Assembly: GCA_024305405.1 (NCBI GenBank)
Contig: JAKNDB010000048.1
Location: 1 to 10,958, forward strand
Source: Dirofilaria immitis
Lineage: Eukaryota; Nematoda; Chromadorea; Rhabditida; Onchocercidae
Length of the DNA: 10,958 nt
Direction of reading: 5' to 3'
The notes beneath the pieces are model-generated. The model did no database searches. It was given only the letters and a program-made list of their open reading frames with translations, and was not told where the DNA came from. Within the stretch, counting starts at the first letter, position 1. Every line of letters starts with the position of its first letter. The translations under genes and the position numbers were made by a program. Positions 1-7,822 of this stretch are shown here, piece by piece.

Positions 1-336
1 AAAACATTCAGTCGCGCTTACACTCTGACGAGGCATCATCTAATACATACAGGCGAGAAACGTTTCAAGTGCCATGTATGCGGTTTGGGATTCGCTCAGC
101 GTGGAAATCTTAACAGGCATGAATTGAATTGTCATAGCGCACAATCCAGTGGAAATTATAGTTTGCTGGGCGATACAGCTAAAATACCTCATTGCAAAGC
201 TATTACACCTACAGATGACATTATCAAGACATTTATATTAACAGAGAAGATAATTTCGCATGCAGCACTTAGAGTTTTTGATCGTATCGATAAAGGTTTT
301 TTAACCTACTTAGCTCAATTTGTTGTTAAATTTTGA
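1..336 (+). CDS. C2H2 zinc-finger protein, 3' end (partial)
   Basis: This is the C-terminal 111 residues of a C2H2 zinc-finger protein whose start lies left of the window; the frame is open from base 1 to the TGA at 334-336. Residues 1-16 are the second half of one finger, with His12 and His16. A TGEKRF linker (residues 17-22) follows, then a complete finger with Cys24, Cys27, His40 and His45 (C-x2-C-x12-H-x4-H). Residues 46-111 form a tail with no finger and no recognised domain. Proteins of this class usually bind DNA in the nucleus, and the near-consensus linker fits that, but the target cannot be read from sequence. The tail contains DTAKIPH and, further on, DDIIKTFILTEKIIS. Both recur at the right-hand zinc-finger locus (10650-10734), so the two are paralogues. 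The reading frame looks intact, unlike its relative. Confidence 0.85.
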   Translation, partial: KTFSRAYTLTRHHLIHTGEKRFKCHVCGLGFAQRGNLNRHELNCHSAQSSGNYSLLGDTAKIPHCKAITPTDDIIKTFILTEKIISHAALRVFDRIDKGFLTYLAQFVVKF

Positions 337-358
337 GGTCAAACAACCTTGCCCTCCA

Positions 359-364
359 AATAAA
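359..364 (+). promoter_or_regulatory. Possible polyadenylation signal AATAAA
   Basis: An exact AATAAA lies 22 bases after the stop codon of the left zinc-finger gene, a plausible distance for its 3' end. In DNA this AT-rich the hexamer is common by chance, so the call rests on position only. Confidence 0.4.
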
Positions 365-484
365 ATTTCTGTTGTAAAAAAACCTATATTTATTAGAAAA
401 ATACTGGTAGTAAATAAATTTCCGATATTCCAGCTTTGTTTTGATGTACTTCAAAAATTTAAATTATTTGCTAATGCAATACTG

Positions 485-536
485 TATAAGCAAACAATAA
501 TTAATAATAAAATATAAGCAAACAATAATTAATAAT
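485..536. repeat. 28-bp tandem duplication (two copies)
   Basis: A 24-base block beginning TATAAGCAAACAATAATT occurs identically at 485-508 and 513-536, a period of 28 bases. It lies in the spacer after the left zinc-finger gene. It looks like a local slippage or repair duplication rather than a functional site. Confidence 0.85.
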
Positions 537-914
537 TTATAATAATCAAAATTTGGTAGAGATTTGATTAGTATTTAGAGTGCAATTTAACGAATGTCAA
601 GAAAATTACAGTAATCAATAAATTATATAAATTTTTATCACTATTATCTTTTGATTATTTACTATGCATCCATTTCCAGGGGATGGATAGTAAATCTCTC
701 TTTCAATCTCTTTTTCAATTTCCTACAAATATTCATAGAAGAAATATCAAAATAAATTACAAATAAACAAAAGTTGGAAGGAGCAGTCTTTCTTGAAAGT
801 TAACACATAACTCTTGCAGGAAAGTAAGGAAGAGTGATAAGCCTATCTGATAACTTTAGCCATGAAAAATATGTATGGATAGGAATCGATACTTCCTTAT
901 TTTTCCAGCGTATC

Positions 915-1227
915 ATGAATTGCAAATCATCAGAACATGAATTGTATACTTGAAATTGAAAAACATATGCGAATTCATATGCGAAGTCCTATAGTGGTCC
1001 AGGATATCAGAGAAATTTTAATTTAAAAGAAAATTTAGAAAAGCGAACAACTCATGATGATAAGGAGCTATACATTTTGTCGAGATATAAGAAAACAATT
1101 CATTATGGTAGGATTCGTGACGGTGTGAAACCCAACAATTGTGGGAAAAAAATTCAATTGTAAAAGGAATTTAAAAATGCATATGAGAACTCATAACTTA
1201 GAGAGAGCATCCAGAAAATACAATTAA
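915..1227 (+). pseudogene. Decayed C2H2 zinc-finger array
   Basis: Finger-like pieces follow one another on the + strand but need frame changes and cross stops. At 943-990 the reading CILEIEKHMRIHMRSP keeps an H-x3-H pair. From 960 to 1160 a second frame is open and contains RNFNLKENLEK followed by RTTH, like a finger that lost its first His codon, then RIRDGVKPNNCGKK, which lines up with the consensus RIHTGEKPxxCGKx. That frame stops at TAA 1161. Stepping to the frame at 1153-1224 continues the same finger as NCKRNLKMHMRTHNLER, with Cys and both His. About four finger units are visible, none complete in one frame. It is most simply a dead copy related to the genes at the window ends. A gene with unusual introns is less likely, because no consensus introns explain the frame changes. 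Confidence 0.6.
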
Positions 1228-1870
1228 AACATACTCTAATAGATGATTATTCTTTTTCTCCTTTATTTACATATTTGTATAGTATCCCTCACTTTTCAAT
1301 ACTTTCCTAACTTATTTCATACTTTTTGCATATTTTTGTCCACTTTACTTGTTAGCTCTTATATGGCTAAAATGTTGTTAATGATAAAAATAATGGACTT
1401 TTGTATTGACGAAGCAAGGTTTTAATTGAACTTTTTGTATTTGCTTATCTATCAAAGAAAACTATTGAATTGTTAATAATATTTCCTATTGAAGAAAACA
1501 ATTGCGGAATCAGAACAAATATTTCTTATCGAGAAAAACAATAGCGGAATCAGAACAAAAATTTTATTCTAATTTTTTCTGTTTGATGTTAGCGCTAGAA
1601 TTAGGAACTAAATGCAATTACTATTTAAAATAAATATGCATGATCAACTTTATTATTTCCGATGTATTATTATTCATATTGGTGACAAATGCTCCAATAC
1701 CTAAGCAATATACACTTGTAGTTTTTATGTTGTCGGAACTGTGAATTGCTTATTACAATAAGTTATTTATTTGTTATCTGATTTTTTTCATTAAATAAAG
1801 TGTCCTCTTTCAGTTCTGCCCACGTATTTACTTCATAATCTTTACACTACATCTATGCTCATCTATTGAA
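1228..1870. other. AT-rich spacer, no gene seen
   Basis: It contains a 40-bp tandem duplication (1478-1557) and a hydrophobic 60-codon frame at 1243-1425. That frame is the kind expected by chance from T-rich DNA and has no motif. Nothing else could be supported. Confidence 0.55.
1478..1557. repeat. 40-bp imperfect tandem duplication
   Basis: Two adjacent 40-base units (1478-1517 and 1518-1557) share a start (AATATTTC) and an end (GCGGAATCAGAACA) and differ at about five positions. There is no open frame across them. This is a diverged, hence fairly old, local duplication. Confidence 0.8.
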
Positions 1871-1977
1871 GCATGCACAATATGCAAGCACAAATAGCAT
1901 GTAGAATATGCAAGCTTTGCTTTATTGAATCAGATTATTGCACCTACGATGCACGAAGAAACTATTCGGGAAAAAAA
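1871..1977 (+). pseudogene. Possible zinc-finger remnant with both His lost
   Basis: Within an open stretch (about 1873-2202) the residues at 1900-1977 read C-R-I-C, twelve residues, D, three residues, N, then YSGKK. This is the exact C-x2-C-x12-H-x3-H spacing with Asp and Asn in the His positions; each is one base change from a His codon. A Phe sits at the usual fourth place after the second Cys, and SGKK sits where TGEK would be. The Cys-bearing DNA is itself duplicated: GCATGYASAATATGCAAG occurs at 1871-1888 and 1898-1915, 27 bases apart. It would be another dead finger in this cluster. The chance explanation is not excluded, because only the spacing and a few residues support it. Confidence 0.32.
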
Positions 1978-2433
1978 ATTTTATTCAATTGCAATATTTT
2001 TATACGCAAAATCGTAATGATGAGGAATAATTCTGAGGAATACTGTGGAAGGTTTTATCCAGTTATAACATTTAAAGGTTCATATGTATTTCAATGGATA
2101 CTATTATGCAAGAAATTATTAACTCTTCCAATTAAAAAAAAAAAAATAAGATACAACTTGCAAAATTTTTCTCAAATGCAGGAAATGAATTGGCCGATAT
2201 AAGATGCAACAATTGATATTTAAACAAATATATTCTAAGTGACTGATTAAATTGTATTTCGTTTTTAGGAACAATAGATCACAATCACGATTATCATCGA
2301 TTGAGCATTAGATCGTTTCAAAAATCAATTGGAGAATTTGTTCACACATATGATGAAATTTTGATCATTTGTACTGCAAGACTAAAATAAGCGAAACTAA
2401 TAGGATCTTGTTATACTACTATAAGATAACTGA
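1978..2433. other. Mostly unassigned AT-rich sequence
   Basis: It contains a run of 13 A near 2134-2146. The frame from 1978 to 2202 continues the possible finger remnant but shows no motif. At about 2350-2395 a frame reads EILIICTARLK before a stop. This resembles the (A/C)KSRLAPLK region of BEL/Pao polymerases that lies upstream of the clear BEL/Pao fragment, but it is too short to claim alone. Confidence 0.4.
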
Positions 2434-2636
2434 AATGAAAGGAGTAAAAGAATCAACTTTCGCCACATCATGACGGCTGAAAATCCTGCTGCTCTAGTTT
2501 CTAAAGAAGCGAGGCGGTAAAAGAGTGGTAAAAGATAGTAAAAGATAGTATGCTATGGTGGAGTGGCCCAAGTTGGGTAGTACATCCACTAGAAAGATGG
2601 CCAAGACAAGAAATTGGTGAGAAAGTTCAACTTTAA
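2434..2636 (+). mobile_element. BEL/Pao LTR-retrotransposon pol remnant
   Basis: Two pieces of a BEL/Pao pol protein appear in the right order in two frames. At 2461-2517 the reading RHIMTAENPAALVSKEARR matches the family's RHV-P-T-x-E/D-NPADLxSRG motif near the end of the RNase H-like region, with Asp replaced by Ala. After a stop at 2518 and a short AAAAGATAGT-type duplication (2529-2548), the frame at 2544-2603 reads DSMLWWSGPSWVVHPLERWP, matching the family's S-x-LWWxGPxWLxxPxxxWP motif that precedes the integrase zinc-binding domain. It stops at TAA 2634. Bases to about 2770 stay richer in G+C than the surroundings and may continue the element, but I could not place them. Stops and a frameshift show it is dead, and no LTRs were seen. 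The open frame on the opposite strand here is a shadow. Confidence 0.7.
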
Positions 2637-2857
2637 CTGAATCAAAATAGAAGGCAATGCAGTTGATATGGTTACATTTGCAGAAAATGCAAAAGGTGAT
2701 GGCGATGCTTAAAGGCCAACCCAACATCTTTCGGCTTCTGCCAACAATTCAAGAGAACTTTAACCTTTCCGGCTTTTAGCATATAATTAAATTTCAACTG
2801 TTCATTCCCATTATAAACACTTGGCTTATTTAATTTGTTGTAATTCAGAATTATACT

Positions 2858-3100
2858 AAAATATAAACTTTTTTGTCGTTAAAATATGGCGATAAAAAAC
2901 GATTCATAAAAAGCAAGCTTGAAAAGCTTGATAATCTTGAATATTGTAAATATTTGGTTAATAGAAATATTATCAAAAATCATAGGTTTATTTAAATTTA
3001 TGCAAATAAAAATCATGACTGTCTCTGCAATATCAACTTGACTAGCAGCAAAATTCAATACTACTATCTAATTTTTTCCTTTCGAAATTTAGGATGAAAT
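2858..3100 (+). repeat. Dispersed AT-rich repeat, copy A
   Basis: This shares ordered blocks with 5236-5502 and with the reverse complement of 8928-9115: AAACGATTCATA, then TTGAAAAGCTTGATAATCT (2919-2937, identical to 5306-5324), then a GGTTTATTTAAATTTATGCAAATAAA-like block around 2984-3010, then a CAATACTACTATCTAATT stretch like the tail of copy B. Order and spacing are kept, so these are copies of one sequence and not chance AT matches. A short hairpin, CAAGCTT-GAA-AAGCTTG, sits at 2914-2930 in this copy only. No coding frame was found in it. It is probably a non-autonomous transposable element or a solo-LTR fragment; element ends were not identified. Confidence 0.65.
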
Positions 3101-4867
3101 CAAGCGGATAAATTCATTGCCAAAAAGTGTTTGTTGACTACGAAATATTGAAATCAATGAAGGTTAATTATTTCAAAATTAGTAAGACTGATTCAGGATA
3201 AAAATCTTAATTTTTTTGCCAATAATTATTTTATATCAAATTGCAAGCATTTATACATTTCTCGTTCTATTCAAAGTCTGCAAATAGGAAATCGTTTAGT
3301 GGTTGAAATGCTAGTCATATTTATTAAAACATTGAGTCTTTTTCAGAATAAGTTAATTATTCAGGAACTTCGCTAATTAAGTCAATAAGAAAATATATTT
3401 TGATTCCATAATTATATATTTTTCCAGCGATGGCACATAATGTAGTGAAATTTTTTGCTTATTTTGTTCCACAGAAAATAATAATTTTAGCAGTATTGTA
3501 ATATGATAACCCAGTGACGGAGACTTCTATTTCATTATTCTGATTGGAATAATTGTTTCTAGATTTGGTCGGAGTTGATGAAGTAATTGATTTAGATCAA
3601 GGAATAGTAGAATCGTATAGCAGAGATAACTGATATTCAAATGATAAGCAATTCCACGTTTTTATAGTGCAAACTTAGGTAATTAAATATCTAATACGAT
3701 ATGCTATCCTAAAACGATAACAAACTCAAAGATCAAAATTTCGATAAATTATGCAAAGAGATGAATTATGCAAAAAGTTTCATTATTCGAATAAAATTCT
3801 GTTGAATTGTTGAAATAATTGAAGACTTAAATTCCTTTGTTTTAAAATTTAATCAAATTCTATTTAGTAGTTTGTTAAATCCATTGGATTCAATATGCTA
3901 CCATATATTGATTTCTAAGTTACCAAAGTTAATAGCTTATTTTGTCTAAACTTGATAACGATAAATTACCGATCTTTGATTCATCTTGGATTTAGTCTGA
4001 TACTTTGTCCTCTTTTTGGGAAATTTTTAACATTATTTAATTTTATCGCAGAAATTAAAATATCACTCACAGAGAAGTTTGCTAATTCGTTGCGAATATC
4101 TAGTCTCTGATGGAAAACTTTATTAACAAGTATGACTTTAGGAAATTCTTTTTGGGAAATTTTTTAAAATTAATTGATATGATTAGCTTTATTCAAACTT
4201 ATCTCAGCCATAATTTCAATTTATTGGAAATAAGAATCTGTTTGGATGAAAATTCATTATCCGACATGTGCCAGTATCACATATATTTGAATAAGTTAAG
4301 ACATTGTCTATATTCATAAATAATTATAAAAGAAGTTCAATAGGAATCAGCATTGATAAATTGTTTTGCTGTATTTCGAATTGAATGCTAATATATACTA
4401 ATGTTTTAATTGATATATTAAATAAAATTAAACTGTTTCAGTTTGGGAACAAAGCGTAGTTTATAAAGTTTCGTAAATTTCATTTTTTTTTTTTACCTAA
4501 TCAACAAGAAATAGATTTGACGAATTAAGATATATTTTGATGTCATTGGATTAATAGAATCTCATCATTATGCATAGGGAATATATGCTAATTAATTAAA
4601 TGTAGTTTCATTTTCTTCATGATAAAAAACTGTAAATGAAATATTTGCAAATTTCAGATAATCCAATTAGATATACTAAGCAACTACTATGAAAACGACA
4701 ATAAACGACAGATGATGTTTCTCACTTCCAGTAAACAAAATATCATGACAGGAATTCAGCAGATCAAAAATTATGAACTTTGGTCATGATAACTTTAGCG
4801 ATGACTAATGATAATAATGATAACAATGATATGAAATTTGGTCCGTTCTTTACAATGCAAATTTCTT
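3101..4867. other. Long AT-rich stretch without recognised genes
   Basis: I found no conserved protein motif, RNA gene or strong repeat. Two frames are slightly protein-like but unsupported. At about 3551-3631 a 26-codon stretch includes DLVGVDEVIDLDQGIVES and follows a TTTCTAG string. A 69-codon frame lies at 4110-4319. Near 4780-4830 there is an ATGATAA-rich low-complexity patch, and a run of T sits near 4480-4495. None is called as a gene. Confidence 0.5.
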
Positions 4868-5188
4868 TTATTGAACAGTTTTTATTTCTTCCGATTTCGT
4901 TGCCATTCTCAAATTCGATTGTTCTGCATTACCAGCCGGTTGTAATGGCATGTGACTATTGACGATCATCAAAGAATCTTGAAGTTTCGCTGGCAAAAAG
5001 GTAAGTTTCTGTTCTTTACTTTGCGCTGCAGAGTTTCGTTGTTCAGCATTATCAGTTGGCTTCAATGACAACTGATCATTAAAGAATCCTGAGCCTTTTA
5101 ATATTTCAAAAAGTGTATAAATCAAAGGAGAACGAATTGTAATGAGTAATGAAGATATACTGATCGGAGAATCATTTGAAGACTGATC
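4868..5188 (-). CDS. Unrecognised reverse-strand open frame with internal duplication
   Basis: The reverse-strand frame is open from after a stop at 5191-5189 to the stop at 4868-4870, about 106 codons, but has no ATG before the middle. If real it would be an exon or a fragment rather than a whole gene. Its protein contains an imperfect duplication: LSLKPTDNAEQRNSAAQSKE and, about 40 residues later, MPLQPAGNAEQSNLRMATKS. Both copies keep NAEQ-x-N and a charged Lys/Glu end, and the duplication stays in frame. The segment is richer in G+C than its surroundings and the peptide is polar with normal-looking composition. I do not recognise the family. It could equally be a decayed coding relic. A GTAAGT string on the + strand at 5001 looks accidental, since all + frames before it contain stops. 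Confidence 0.33.
   Translation of the reverse strand, partial: DQSSNDSPISISSLLITIRSPLIYTLFEILKGSGFFNDQLSLKPTDNAEQRNSAAQSKEQKLTFLPAKLQDSLMIVNSHMPLQPAGNAEQSNLRMATKSEEIKTVQ
4890..5090. repeat. Imperfect direct duplication of about 110-120 bp
   Basis: Blocks recur in order: GTTCTGCATTACCAGCCGGT at 4921 and GTTCAGCATTATCAGTTGGC at 5041 (offset 120), then AAAGAATCTT at 4971 and AAAGAATCCT at 5081 (offset 110). The ten-base difference is a small indel in the linking part. The repeat underlies the duplicated NAEQ peptide on the reverse strand. Confidence 0.7.
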
Positions 5189-5235
5189 CTATAAGTATGC
5201 GATCTCTGATCAAATAAATCGCAGTGCTTTTAATC

Positions 5236-5502
5236 CTTTTGCATAATTATGCAAGCTTTTTTTTATAAATATAGCAATTAAAACGATTCATAGAAAAAAA
5301 TGAGTTTGAAAAGCTTGATAATCTGGTTACTGCAAATATTTTGTTGAATAGTAACAAAATTTTCATAATCTCATATGAAAATCATAAGGTTTATTCAAAT
5401 TTATGCAAATAAATATGATGACTGCTTCTGTAACTTTGATGAAACGAGCAACAGAATAAAGTATTGTTATTTAATTCTCTCCTTTCTGAAAAATAAAAAA
5501 AT
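5236..5502 (+). repeat. Dispersed AT-rich repeat, copy B
   Basis: This is the most complete copy of the family. It opens near a perfect 16-base palindrome (5239-5254) and shares AAAACGATTCATAGAAAAAA at 5280-5301 with the reverse complement of 9050-9071, a 22-base identity. It then shares 5306-5324 with copy A, and later an AAATTTATGCAAATAAA block near 5397-5413. Its tail, with GCAACAGAATAAAGTATT at 5448, recurs 142 bases on in 5541-5640. No coding potential was seen. A non-autonomous mobile element is the best guess; the termini are unresolved. Confidence 0.7.
5239..5254. repeat. Perfect 16-base palindrome
   Basis: TTGCATAATTATGCAA equals its own reverse complement. Copy C has the near-match TTGCATAATTATGGAA in the same place. 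It may mark part of the element's end, or be a chance AT-rich palindrome. Confidence 0.6.
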
Positions 5503-5535
5503 CATACGTTCCAATTAGCATTTTGCTTAATTAAA
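5502..5535 (+). repeat. 34-bp exact repeat, copy 1
   Basis: A 34-base sequence beginning TCATACGTTCCAATTAGC and ending GCTTAATTAAA is identical at 6180-6213. Here it lies between copy B and the duplicated B tail. Confidence 0.9.
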
Positions 5536-5540
5536 CAAAA

Positions 5541-5640
5541 AATTATGCAAATATAAGTTATGACTATCTCTGTAAGTTTAATGTAACTAGCAACAGAATA
5601 AAGTATTATTATTTAATTCTCTCTTTCTGAAAAAAAAATC
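5541..5640 (+). repeat. Second copy of the tail of dispersed repeat B
   Basis: It matches 5399-5500 over about 100 bases: ATGCAAAT, a TATGACT stretch, CTCTGTAA, then GCAACAGAATAAAGTATT, TTATTTAATTCTCTC and a TTTCTGAAAAA end. The offset is 142 bases. The region therefore has a full copy followed by a partial tandem copy of its 3' part. Confidence 0.75.
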
Positions 5641-6179
5641 GTTTTTGGAAATCAATAAAAGTTACTTTTTATTATGGAATATTGAAACTGCCTTTTCGTA
5701 CCAGTCATTTCAATTTCGAAAGAATTTATTTGGATTACTACAATTTGAACATTTTTCATGCTTCACATATACAGCAAAACTAAAATAACATATAAAGTTG
5801 CTTTCAAAAAAATTCATCTAGGTTAATCATTTGCATTTTTGGTTTAGTTCTAGCAAAAATTTTGTTAATCATATTTTGACTAAATTTTGATTATTTTCAT
5901 GCTATTAAAGACTTCCATAAAGAAAATTTCCTTTACTTAATTTAGAAGACAGTTTTACATTAAAATTACGATTAGTAAGAATACATTGAAACATTTGTTA
6001 AATTAAATTTTGTCTGGATCAGCTGCAATTTTTCCAATGGATTCAAAGTTGTAATATATGTACGCGTAAAATATCGAAATGAAAAAAGCTGTATATTTTG
6101 TCGCACAAAATCGATTTTTTAGACATGTTGTGCTCGCATTCCATCTTCAAGGCATTGAAAACTTTCGCAATCCTGACTT

Positions 6180-6213
6180 TCATACGTTCCAATTAGCATT
6201 TTGCTTAATTAAA
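6180..6213 (+). repeat. 34-bp exact repeat, copy 2
   Basis: Identical to 5502-5535. The flanks differ at once on the left, and on the right after the shared A run, so the match is a discrete block and probably a fragment of a mobile element. Confidence 0.9.
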
Positions 6214-6633
6214 TAAAAATTTTATATTTAACATAAGAAAAGAATGAACCATTAGAAGAATCTAAACCTAATTTTAATTCTTTTTGCGCTTTAAACGCTT
6301 CTGTATCTGTGTTTCATGTTTACATCCTTTGGCGATTTATTATACATCAATGCAGCGTAAAAGACTTAATTCTGTATCATTTGTTTGATATCATAAATAA
6401 AAATAAAAAATCTGATCGAAATAAGGACAATTTCCCATTTCACGAGTAATATTTTTACACGTTTCCTTTATAGCACTGCATGGGGTGTTTTAAACTAATG
6501 AAAAATATAATTTATTTTTCATCAGAAAGAAAGTAATTTTGAATGATATGAAAAAAATAATGCATGATGAAATCAGTAGATAATGATAGCAAAATGTAAA
6601 TAATCTAACCATTACTGTAACAATATTGATTTT

Positions 6634-6671
6634 TGATCAGTATCTGAAATATGATTTATGATCAGTATCTG
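6634..6671. repeat. Short direct duplication, 25-bp period
   Basis: TGATCAGTATCTG occurs at 6634-6646 and 6659-6671, with similar AT-rich sequence between. A local duplication with no further meaning visible. Confidence 0.75.
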
Positions 6672-7109
6672 GAAAAAATTGGTTTATTCGAAAAATCTTT
6701 TGATGAAAAAAATTTCTGAGTTTTGCGGAATTGCTGCAAAATGTTTTCGAACATTAACGATATTGCCGATTTATATGTAACCCAATGTTGATTTTTAACG
6801 GAAAATAGGAATTTAAATAACAAATTTATGATGCTGCAAAAAGTTTAACAAAAACTTCAACTAGATGAATGCTGCCTTCAGTTTTTTGGCTTATAAAACA
6901 TACTGCGCAATGACTTTAAAAATGATTTTGTACATAATTTCATATTCAAGACTGTTAATGCTGCTTTACCTTTTTTGTTTTATTTATTACTGTTTTATTG
7001 ATTGCCAAAAACAGCTGCGAAAATTAAAAGAAAATTTTTAGTTGCAGCTGATTTAATATATTTACTTTTCAATGATATCCATTGATAACAATATGTGCCA
7101 AACCCTTAA

Positions 7110-7376
7110 TTTTCGTCGGGAAAGCAATCTAAAATTCGCGAATTAAAACAATTTGTATTCAGTATTGAGAATGGTGATCTGGCAAGGTCAATGAAGATAA
7201 AACAAAAGGTAATTCATTTCGAATATTTGGTAAGATTTCCAAATAAAAGCAATCATTTGAGATTCCATATTTTCGAAACTATCAGTACTCGATCACTGAT
7301 GATTAATTCGTATAAATCAAAAAATTTTTTTGCCCAATGTATGCATGCATTCACCACTGTAGAACTATTTCTTTAA
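7110..7376 (+). pseudogene. Possible degenerate zinc-finger relic
   Basis: The frame is open for 88 codons up to TAA 7374-7376. Its middle reads FSIENGDLARSMKIK, then QKVIHFEYLV, then RFPNKSNHLRFH. From the Leu of GDLARS, the spacing to the next positions equals the finger consensus L-x2-H-x3-H-TGEKP-F-x-C, with Ser, Lys and Tyr where His, His and Cys would be. The next unit would lack three residues around its second Cys, carry one extra before the Leu, and keep one His. Just upstream, in another frame (7096-7143), CQTLNFRRESNLKF resembles the FRRRSNLNRH of the right-hand locus. Nearly all metal ligands are gone, so this rests on spacing and secondary residues. Good splice-like strings occur (TTCAG at 7157-7161, GTAATT at 7209, GTAAGA at 7230), so a real short exon of something else is an alternative. 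Confidence 0.33.
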
Positions 7377-7584
7377 CAAATTCGCACAGCCGGCGTAGTA
7401 TTCAATTTTCCGGAAATATATACAACAGAACTGAAGGAAATCATTATTTTAAGATAAAATTAGGAAATTAAGGAAATTTTTCATTTTTATCTCGCTAAAA
7501 TTATGCACGTTTTTATTTAAATTTTCAGATAAACTACAAATTTGCCGAGAAATAATAATTAACCTAAATTAATTTTTCATAATA

Positions 7585-7662
7585 TAAGTATCATTTGTAA
7601 ACTAGTTATTAATTTTGCATAGTAAGTATCATTTGTGAAATAGTAATTTTTAATTTCAAAAA
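7585..7662. repeat. 39-bp imperfect tandem duplication
   Basis: AAGTATCATTTGT begins at 7585 and again at 7624, followed in both by related AT-rich sequence. Another local duplication; no frame crosses it. Confidence 0.7.
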
Positions 7663-7730
7663 ATTTAAGTAAGGATTACTTGCAAAATAAGCCTGAGGAC
7701 CAAAAAATTTCTAAAATGTGCTTCAATCAG

Positions 7731-7802
7731 GTGATTGGGCAAGGAAATTTGATAGATGGGAAGATTTTGGATATGATACTGAACAATTTCATAATATGAA
7801 TG
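7731..7802 (+). other. Exon-like island, function unknown
   Basis: A 72-base stretch is bounded by a CAATCAG acceptor-like string (ending 7730) and a G/GTAAAT donor-like string (GT at 7803-7804). In the frame open from 7715 to 7822 it reads DWARKFDRWEDFGYDTEQFH, a polar, tryptophan-containing peptide unlike the Lys/Asn/Ile-rich noise of nearby frames. Both boundaries fall after the first base of a codon, so the exon would be phase-symmetric. I do not recognise the family and see no partner exon. It may be a lone exon of a gene with long introns, a relic, or chance. Confidence 0.25.
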
Positions 7803-7822
7803 GTAAATATAGGTCATTTTAA

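Larger units (their letters stand above)
337..914. other. AT-rich spacer, no gene seen
   Basis: Apart from the tandem duplication at 485-536 and the possible poly(A) signal, I see no coding segment here. Short frames in it have no recognisable motif. Isolated splice-like strings occur, such as TTTCCAG near 674 and TTGCAG near 815, but they do not border an open frame. It ends in a TTTTTCCAG string (about 901-908) just before the zinc-finger relic at 915, which may be an old splice acceptor. Confidence 0.6.
5641..7109. other. AT-rich stretch without recognised genes
   Basis: It holds the second 34-bp repeat copy (6180-6213) and a 25-bp duplication (6634-6671). On the reverse strand at about 6286-6336 a short frame reads GCKHETQIQKRLKRKKN, a basic peptide that resembles a protein C-terminus, but there is no open context to support a gene. 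Nothing else was seen. Confidence 0.5.

Noticed and set aside
320..517. 65-codon + strand frame after the left zinc-finger gene
   Set aside because: It overlaps the end of the clear gene in another frame and consists of AT-rich noise.
1243..1425. Hydrophobic 60-codon frame that looks like membrane segments
   Set aside because: T-rich DNA gives Phe/Leu/Ile-rich frames by chance. No supporting motif or splice context was seen.
1918..2202. Remainder of the 109-codon frame as a gene
   Set aside because: Beyond the finger-spaced part the peptide is low in information and contains an A-run-encoded Lys stretch.
2494..2727. Reverse-strand 77-codon open frame
   Set aside because: It lies opposite the BEL/Pao fragment, whose + strand motifs are recognisable; the reverse peptide has no motif.
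4110..4319. 69-codon frame including SDMCQYHIYLNKLRH, considered as a zinc-finger relic
   Set aside because: The Cys to His spacing does not fit C2H2 without several indels, and no linker is visible.
4963..5006. Strong + strand splice donor AAAAG/GTAAGTTT
   Set aside because: All three + frames before it contain close stops and no matching acceptor defines an exon; it lies inside the reverse-strand open frame.
6286..6336. Reverse-strand basic peptide GCKHETQIQKRLKRKKN as the end of a conserved gene
   Set aside because: I could not name a family, and the frame is not part of a longer open region.
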